From assembly GCA_013290125.1 (NCBI GenBank), contig JABCYQ010000019.1:1-57118 (forward strand): a DNA stretch of 57,118 nucleotides, written 5' to 3'. The DNA is from Vulcanimicrobiota bacterium. GTDB lineage: Bacteria > Vulcanimicrobiota > Vulcanimicrobiia > Eremiobacterales > Eremiobacteraceae. Shown piece after piece: positions 52,900-57,118 of this stretch. The translations under genes were made by a program, and so were the position numbers. Position 1 is the stretch's first letter; each line of letters begins with the position of its first letter. A model generated the notes under the pieces. It saw only the letters and a list, made by a program, of their open reading frames with translations, searched no databases and was not told where the DNA came from.

Positions 52900-53328
52900 G
52901 GCGATGTGGAACTGTGGTGCGCGCGGACGCTGCGCACCGAGGTCCGCGGATCTGCGAGATTTTGGGACTACAATGGTCGGATCTCAATCAGCGGGAGGGT
53001 CGACTTACTATTCATCGGAGGAGCCGGCGCACGGTCGAACTTCCACTTCTGGCCCGAGACGCTCTTCGGAATCATCAAGAGCGCGAACGCTCGGATGGTG
53101 TGAAGAGATCAACGTGGGTGTTTTGCGACAAAGCGGGCCGACCGCTAAGAGGAACACACGTCGTTCGCGACACACCTCTCAAGGCTTTGAAGGAAGCGGG
53201 CTTGCCGAAAATCCGCGTTCACGATTCCCTTGATCACGGTAAGCAAGATCTTGGGTCACGCGAGCGTTGGATTCACCGTATTGACCTATGGCCATGATGA
53301 GCTCTTCGGTGGGATGACCGGCGCATAG
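52900..53328 (+). pseudogene. decayed tyrosine recombinase (phage-type integrase)
   Basis: One frame reads CEILGLQWSDLNQREGRLTI, LPLLARDAL, WVFCDKAGRPLRGTHVVRD and LPKIRVHDS, matching the catalytic domain of phage integrases. The expected HDLRHT box is corrupted to HDSLDHG. After a frame change another reads ILGHASVGFTVLTYGHDELF and stops at 53326-53328, the usual integrase C-terminus. The N-terminal DNA-binding domains are missing. The relic ends 50 bases before tRNA-Tyr. From 52758 to 52899 I see nothing else. Confidence 0.8.
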
Positions 53329-53377
53329 TAGGGACTTAGTAGGAACTTGGAGCATCAAATGTCGTGGAAACCTTTAT

Positions 53378-53461
53378 GGGCAGGTGACCGAGTGGTTAAT
53401 GGTAGCAGACTGTAAATCTGCCGCGCTCCGCGCTACGTAGGTTCAAATCCTACCCTGCCCA
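53378..53461 (+). tRNA. tRNA-Tyr(GUA)
   Basis: The acceptor arms GGGCAGG and CCTGCCC pair. The anticodon loop CTGTAAA gives GTA, and the long variable arm (CGCGCTCCGCGCTACG region) is that of a class II tRNA. CCA is encoded at 53462-53464. Confidence 0.96.
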
Positions 53462-53477
53462 CCATAACGCGAATCCG

Positions 53478-54002
53478 ATGACGACCGACCAGAATATGCG
53501 TCTCCGATTTTTCCAGTGCGCGCGAGGCGTGGCCATCTTCGTTCTTGTCGCGAGCTTTAGCGCATGCTCCCGGATGCAGGCCGCTCCGGAACCGTTGTCT
53601 ATCGAGTCGCTCTGCGGAAGTGCAACCGACCGCGGATCGCACGGCCGGCATCATCCAGTGCTCGGCCGATTCGTGGATGATCGCATCCTCGGAGACTCCG
53701 CCGGATCACTCGTCGATATAGGAGCGCTCGCGCGCGATGCCGGCACCGTTAACTCGTCATCCGGAGGCAGTCCGTTGCACTCCACGCGAGCGTTGCGAAC
53801 CTACATCCGGGCGCATGGCGGCGGCGTGATCGCGTATTGGGCCGACCTCACGATCGGAACAAAGGGCGTGCCCATCGACGGAACCGCGTTTGCGGACGGC
53901 GACGACAGCGGAAAAGGCCGCGAAGCATTCGTCCGAGCGCGCGGCGCGCAAGCGTGGTCTTTCGCGCACGTCGACGAACCCTACGATCCAGTCTGCGAAT
54001 AG
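53478..54002 (+). CDS. small lipoprotein of unknown function
   Basis: The 174-residue product has a lipoprotein signal (VAIFVLVASFSAC; Cys at about residue 30) and a mature region with HHPVLGRFVDDRILGD, RTYIRAHGGGVIAYWADLTIG and a C-terminal Cys. No family was recognised. The ATG at 53478 or the one at 53496 could be the start; neither has a strong ribosome binding site. It sits alone between tRNA-Tyr and tRNA-Gly, in the same direction, so it may be transcribed from the tRNA promoter or be recently inserted. Confidence 0.6.
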   Translation: MTTDQNMRLRFFQCARGVAIFVLVASFSACSRMQAAPEPLSIESLCGSATDRGSHGRHHPVLGRFVDDRILGDSAGSLVDIGALARDAGTVNSSSGGSPLHSTRALRTYIRAHGGGVIAYWADLTIGTKGVPIDGTAFADGDDSGKGREAFVRARGAQAWSFAHVDEPYDPVCE

Positions 54003-54061
54003 CCGACGACTCTAATAGTGCAGGTCGAAACGCTGAAAATCCCGTAAGTCGTGAGGAGCGG

Positions 54062-54134
54062 GCGGGAGTAGCTCAATTGGTAGAGCGCTAGCCTTCCAAG
54101 CTGGATGTTGCGGGTTCGAGACCCGTCTCCCGCT
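54062..54134 (+). tRNA. tRNA-Gly(UCC)
   Basis: The acceptor arms GCGGGAG and CTCCCGC pair. The D-arm is AGCTCAATTGGTAGAGC, the anticodon loop CTTCCAA gives TCC and the T-arm is GCGGGTTCGAGACCCGT. CCA is encoded at 54135-54137. Confidence 0.96.
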
Positions 54135-54149
54135 CCATGAAATTTCCGA

Positions 54150-54176
54150 GGTCGGCGACGAGCGCCGGCCTTTTTT
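54150..54176 (+). terminator. rho-independent terminator after tRNA-Gly
   Basis: GGTCGGCG (54150-54157) pairs with CGCCGGCC (54163-54170, one G-T pair) and is followed by six T. It ends the tRNA-Gly transcript and argues that translation of the next gene starts downstream of it. Confidence 0.85.
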
Positions 54177-54205
54177 CATGTGACGGCTGTCGTTACGAAC
54201 GTTGG

Positions 54206-54256
54206 GCGGACCTTATGGTCCGCTGGGCATGCTGCGTGGGCATGCGATGCATGCCC
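54206..54256. repeat. two adjacent hairpins related to the sigH terminator
   Basis: GCGGACC (54206-54212) pairs with GGTCCGC (54217-54223) around TTAT, almost the same as 16871-16891. GGGCATGC (54238-54245) pairs with GCATGCCC (54249-54256) around GAT. Both lie between the tRNA-Gly terminator and the GGDEF-EAL gene. Confidence 0.6.
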
Positions 54257-54310
54257 TACTACGGGAGACATAGGCAAAATCCGATTACTAAGGGGTGCAG
54301 GGCTTGCCAA

Positions 54311-56578
54311 ATGGCCCTCCAGAGAGAACACGTTTTGGATAAGCCTCGGCGCACGGCGTCGCACCAACGACTAGGGTCTACAAACGGCGCCCTCGACAGG
54401 CAGACGGAACATTCGCTGCTCGTCGCCACGTTGGAGGCGACTGCCGATGGGATTCTCGTCGTCGACGCCGCCGGGAAGATCTCGCGCTTCAACGAGCGCT
54501 TCACCCAGCTCTGGCGCATTCCGCAACATATTCTCGACACGGGCGACGACGAAGCCGCGATCGGTTTCGTCCTCGGGCAGCTGCGCGATCCGGAAGAATT
54601 TCTCTCAAAGGTGCGCGAGCTCTACGCACAACCTGAGGCGGAGAGCTTCGACGTCCTCACCTTCAAAGATGGCCGGATCTTCGAGCGCTATTCGATTCCG
54701 CAAAGCATGGATGGGAAGCCGGTGGGTCGCGTCTGGAGCTTTCGCGACGTCACCGATCGCGCCAACGGAGAACGCGCACGAGACCTTGCAGAGACGAGGG
54801 CGCGGCGCCGCCTTGCCCGGCTCGACTCGCTCTGGCGGTTGCAGACGCACGAAGAACGTAATAGCGACGGTCTCGCCCGAACAATATTAGCCGAAGGGAA
54901 ACGCGCGCTCGGGATGGATTTCGCTGCGATCGGGGACGCGTTGGGCGAACGGCACACCGACCGCGCCGACGCCGAACCGTCAAACGCGACAGGGACCTGT
55001 ATTGCGGCGCTCGCTGGACTCGTCGATCACGACAGGCCGACGATCGAGTTCGATACTGATAGTTCGGGCAGCGGCATGCCGTCCAAAGAGTTGGAGGCGG
55101 CGGGCTTAAGAGAGGCGATCGCGACCGCGTGTTGGTTGGATTCAAAGAAGTACATTCTTTTCTTCGGATCGAGCGCGCCGCGCACCGAACCGTTCACGCA
55201 GGAGGATCGCGAATACGTCGAGCTGCTTTCAGCATATCTCTCGCGCGTGCTGCGGGACCTCGATCAGCGCAGCCGTATCGCGCACCTCGCCTACCACGAT
55301 TCGCTCACCGGTATGGAGAATCGCGCACGATTTCTGGAGCGGCTGACCGAAGCTGCCGCGCTTGGCGCTCGCACGAATCGACGGTTCGCGGTGCTCTACG
55401 TCGACCTCGATCGCTTCAAGGACGTCAATGATTCGGCAGGCCACGCGACGGGAGATCGAGTGCTGCTCGAGGTCGCGCGCCGGTTGCATAAGACCGTCCG
55501 CCAGTCAGACGCGTGCGCCCGGTTCGGCGGCGACGAATTCGCCGTGCTCGTCCACGAAGTGGAGAACGCCGCCGAGCTCAGCATCCTAGCCCAGCGCATC
55601 GGCGATGCGCTCGGTGCGCCGTATCGGATCGATGAGACGGATATCTATCTGTCGGCCAGCACCGGCATCGTCATCTTCCCGGAAGACGGCGATGGCCCGG
55701 ACACGCTTTTGCGCCGCGCCGATGCGGCGATGTACCGCGCGAAGGAAGATGGGCGCAACAGATATCGTTTCTACAGCGAGGAAATCGCGGCGCGGCTCGA
55801 GCGGCGACAGACCATCCAATCGGGAGTGCGCGACGCGATGGAGCACGCGCGCCTTGAATTGTTCTATCAGCCGATCGTGGATTTGGAAACGGGTCGACCG
55901 CATGGCGCGGAAGCGCTCCTGCGCTGGAATCGGCCAGGTCACGGGGTTGTGCCGGCGATGGATTTCATCGCAGAAGCGGAAGACGCCGGGCTCATGCCGG
56001 TCATCGGCGAGTGGGTGATAGGCCAAGCCGTCGCGCAACTTGGAGCGTGGACGCGAGCGGGTCAGGATTTGCGCGTCGCCATCAACGTCTCTGCGATGCA
56101 GCTGCAGGACGCCGCGCTGATATCGACGCTTCGGACGGCTATCGCCGCGGCTGCCGTCGACGCCGCGCGGATCGAACTCGAGATAACAGAATCCGCCGCG
56201 CTGCGCAATCCGGATGCCGCCGCGGCCGTCCTGCACGAGTGCCGGGCGATGGGCATTCGCGTCGCACTCGACGATTTCGGCACCCAATTCGCATCGCTCG
56301 CGTATCTCAAGCGCCTGCCGGTGGACGTCATCAAGATCGATCGGTCCTTCGTGGCCGGTCTACCGTCGCGGCTCGAAGATGCCGCGATCGTGCGATCCGT
56401 CATCTCGCTTGGTGCGACGCTCGGACGGACGATCGTGGCCGAAGGCGTTGAACTTCCCGAGCAAGCTGCGTGGCTGAGGATCGAAGGCTGCCGCTTCGCG
56501 CAGGGCTACCTGCTCGGTTCGCCGATGCCGGTCGCGGCGTTCGATGCTTGGCTATCCTCGGCCCAATCCGCGAATTGA
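54311..56578 (+). CDS. PAS-GAF-GGDEF-EAL cyclic di-GMP turnover protein
   Basis: With the ATG at 54311 the protein is 755 residues and has no membrane helix. It has a PAS domain (about 35-150), a GAF-like domain (about 170-320), GGDEF (about 330-490; RFGGDEF intact, inhibitory site RQSD present) and EAL (about 505-750). In the EAL part EALLRW, NVSAMQL, the EITES Glu, DDFGTQ, KIDRSF, AEGVE and QGY are all kept, so both synthesis and hydrolysis are possible. The longer frame back to 54137 starts at the CCA of tRNA-Gly and crosses a terminator, so it is rejected. It splits two tRNAs of the tuf cluster. Confidence 0.88.
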   Translation: MALQREHVLDKPRRTASHQRLGSTNGALDRQTEHSLLVATLEATADGILVVDAAGKISRFNERFTQLWRIPQHILDTGDDEAAIGFVLGQLRDPEEFLSKVRELYAQPEAESFDVLTFKDGRIFERYSIPQSMDGKPVGRVWSFRDVTDRANGERARDLAETRARRRLARLDSLWRLQTHEERNSDGLARTILAEGKRALGMDFAAIGDALGERHTDRADAEPSNATGTCIAALAGLVDHDRPTIEFDTDSSGSGMPSKELEAAGLREAIATACWLDSKKYILFFGSSAPRTEPFTQEDREYVELLSAYLSRVLRDLDQRSRIAHLAYHDSLTGMENRARFLERLTEAAALGARTNRRFAVLYVDLDRFKDVNDSAGHATGDRVLLEVARRLHKTVRQSDACARFGGDEFAVLVHEVENAAELSILAQRIGDALGAPYRIDETDIYLSASTGIVIFPEDGDGPDTLLRRADAAMYRAKEDGRNRYRFYSEEIAARLERRQTIQSGVRDAMEHARLELFYQPIVDLETGRPHGAEALLRWNRPGHGVVPAMDFIAEAEDAGLMPVIGEWVIGQAVAQLGAWTRAGQDLRVAINVSAMQLQDAALISTLRTAIAAAAVDAARIELEITESAALRNPDAAAAVLHECRAMGIRVALDDFGTQFASLAYLKRLPVDVIKIDRSFVAGLPSRLEDAAIVRSVISLGATLGRTIVAEGVELPEQAAWLRIEGCRFAQGYLLGSPMPVAAFDAWLSSAQSAN

Positions 56579-56602
56579 CCGCGTCCGCTTCACCAACTTG
56601 CG

Positions 56603-56630
56603 TTGTGTGCTTCGTTTAGGCTAGTATTAT
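56603..56630 (+). promoter_or_regulatory. likely promoter of the tRNA-Thr/tRNA-Arg/tuf unit
   Basis: TTGTGT at 56603-56608 and TATTAT at 56625-56630 are 16 bases apart, about 26 bases before tRNA-Thr. Placement right after the inserted GGDEF-EAL gene would restore transcription of the downstream tRNAs. Confidence 0.55.
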
Positions 56631-56655
56631 GGGCGTGTCCGAACGGTCGGCACCC

Positions 56656-56727
56656 GCCCTTGTAGCTCAGTGGTAGAGCGCGTCCTTGGTAAGGACGAGG
56701 CCGCGGGTTCAATCCCCGCCGAGGGCT
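56656..56727 (+). tRNA. tRNA-Thr(GGU)
   Basis: The acceptor arms GCCCTTG and CGAGGGC pair with one G-T. The anticodon stem is CGTCC/GGACG and the loop TTGGTAA gives GGT. CCA is not encoded. It matches the thrT position before tufB in E. coli. Confidence 0.95.
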
Positions 56728-56741
56728 TGTAAGATTTGCGC

Positions 56742-56815
56742 GCGCCCGTAGCTCAACTGGATAGAGCGATGGACTCCTAAGCCGTAGGTTGGAGGTTCGA
56801 ATCCTCTCGGGCGCG
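56742..56815 (+). tRNA. tRNA-Arg(CCU)
   Basis: The acceptor arms GCGCCCG and CGGGCGC pair perfectly. The D-arm is AGCTCAACTGGATAGAGC, the loop CTCCTAA gives the anticodon CCT and the T-arm is GGAGGTTCGAATCCTCT. The anticodon stem has an A-G mismatch next to the loop (ATGGA/GCCGT). It lies 14 bases after tRNA-Thr. Confidence 0.9.
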
Positions 56816-56833
56816 AACCAAAACTCTTTGCCG

Positions 56834-56878
56834 CCCCGGCATCCGGGGTGTGCGTAAGCACGGCCGCAACATGCGGCC
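56834..56878 (+). promoter_or_regulatory. three consecutive hairpins in the tuf leader
   Basis: CCCCGG/CCGGGG (56834-56839 with 56843-56848), GTGC/GCAC with the tetraloop GTAA (56850-56861) and GGCCGC/GCGGCC (56862-56867 with 56873-56878) follow each other almost without spacer. They lie between tRNA-Arg and the tuf start. They may be processing or stability elements; no known class was matched. Confidence 0.6.
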
Positions 56879-56907
56879 TAAATTTACGGGACGGTCTCGA
56901 GGTAGCA

Positions 56908-57118
56908 ATGGCTAAGCAGAAGTTCGAGCGTTCGAAGCCGCACGTGAACATCGGCACGATTGGTCACGTGGACCACGGCAAGACGACGCTGACGGCGGCG
57001 ATCACCAAGGTGCTCGCGGCGTCAGGTACGGGCACCAAAGCCCTGATCGTGGATCAGATCGATAACGCGCCTGAGGAGAAAGAGCGCGGTATCACGATCT
57101 CGCTGTACCATGCCGAGT
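56908..57118 (+). CDS. tuf: elongation factor Tu, 3' end outside the window
   Basis: The first 70 residues are visible: [20 protein letters not shown] followed by [13 protein letters not shown] (G1 loop GHVDHGKT) and a segment with [15 protein letters not shown], the switch I region. EF-Tu brings aminoacyl-tRNA to the ribosome as a GTPase. The residues after GITI read SLYHAE where most bacteria have NTAHVE, a modest divergence. GAGG lies 7 bases before the ATG. It follows tRNA-Arg by about 90 bases that hold three hairpins. Confidence 0.95.
   Translation, partial: MAKQKFERSKPHVNIGTIGHVDHGKTTLTAAITKVLAASGTGTKALIVDQIDNAPEEKERGITISLYHAE

Noticed and set aside
53329-53377. Duplicate of the tRNA-Thr 3' end as an att site near the integrase relic
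   Set aside because: No copy of the T-arm or acceptor sequence of tRNA-Thr(UGU) is visible in this stretch or in the adjoining relic.
54137-54310. N-terminal extension of the GGDEF-EAL protein starting at the CCATG of tRNA-Gly
   Set aside because: The segment would be translated through a tRNA end, a T-run terminator and two hairpins, and its residues are not conserved-looking.

Overview
The window is GC-rich chromosomal DNA from a bacterium with an outer membrane: it carries a beta-barrel porin, an OmpA-type lipoprotein and several lipoboxes. It also holds genes typical of the Firmicutes/Terrabacteria side, namely a sigma-H-like factor, a PASTA protein, a FakA/DegV pair, and the gene order yacL-ispD-ispF-gltX-cysE-cysS-rlmB-sigH known from Bacillus. 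This mix suggests a diderm lineage such as Candidatus Eremiobacterota (WPS-2) or a relative. That placement is inference; no rRNA is present to settle it.

Region 1 (1-16.9 kb) is a dense, mostly co-directional housekeeping block with many 1-20 nt overlaps: a glycosyltransferase (cut by the window edge), yebC, a PASTA membrane protein, rpe, thiL, rpmB (opposite strand), fakA, plsX, degV, hemW, a PIN-TRAM membrane protein, ispD, ispF, gltX, cysE, cysS, rlmB and sigH. It covers fatty-acid activation (FakA, PlsX, DegV), isoprenoids (IspD, IspF), cysteine synthesis and charging, and RNA modification.

Region 2 (16.9-26.6 kb) holds small lipoproteins, a CDGSH iron-sulfur protein, a DevC-like ABC exporter, an alpha/beta hydrolase, a frameshifted NHL-kelch lipoprotein and an OmpA-domain lipoprotein. 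Region 3 (26.6-53.4 kb) lies between tRNA-Thr(UGU) and tRNA-Tyr. It carries secreted or enzymatic genes, a diguanylate cyclase, an Lrp regulator with lysine 2,3-aminomutase, a divergent Kdp potassium cluster with an unusual sensory set, a prepilin-like operon, and a decayed tyrosine integrase just before tRNA-Tyr.

Region 4 (53.4 kb to the end) has tRNA-Tyr, tRNA-Gly, a GGDEF-EAL protein, tRNA-Thr(GGU), tRNA-Arg and the start of tuf. The tRNA order Thr(UGU)-Tyr(GUA)-Gly(UCC)-Thr(GGU)-tuf is that of the compact thrU-tyrU-glyT-thrT-tufB unit of E. coli, but here accessory DNA separates the members.

Two features stand out. First, the Kdp sensor is split: one gene encodes two KdpD-USP modules in tandem without a kinase, while a divergent gene encodes the four-TM/GAF/histidine kinase half next to a NarL-type response regulator. 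Second, a family of palindromic elements built on GGGCCGAC...GTCGGCCC sits just after stop codons across the window, sometimes as tandem or inverted pairs, and one pair brackets a small membrane-protein gene.
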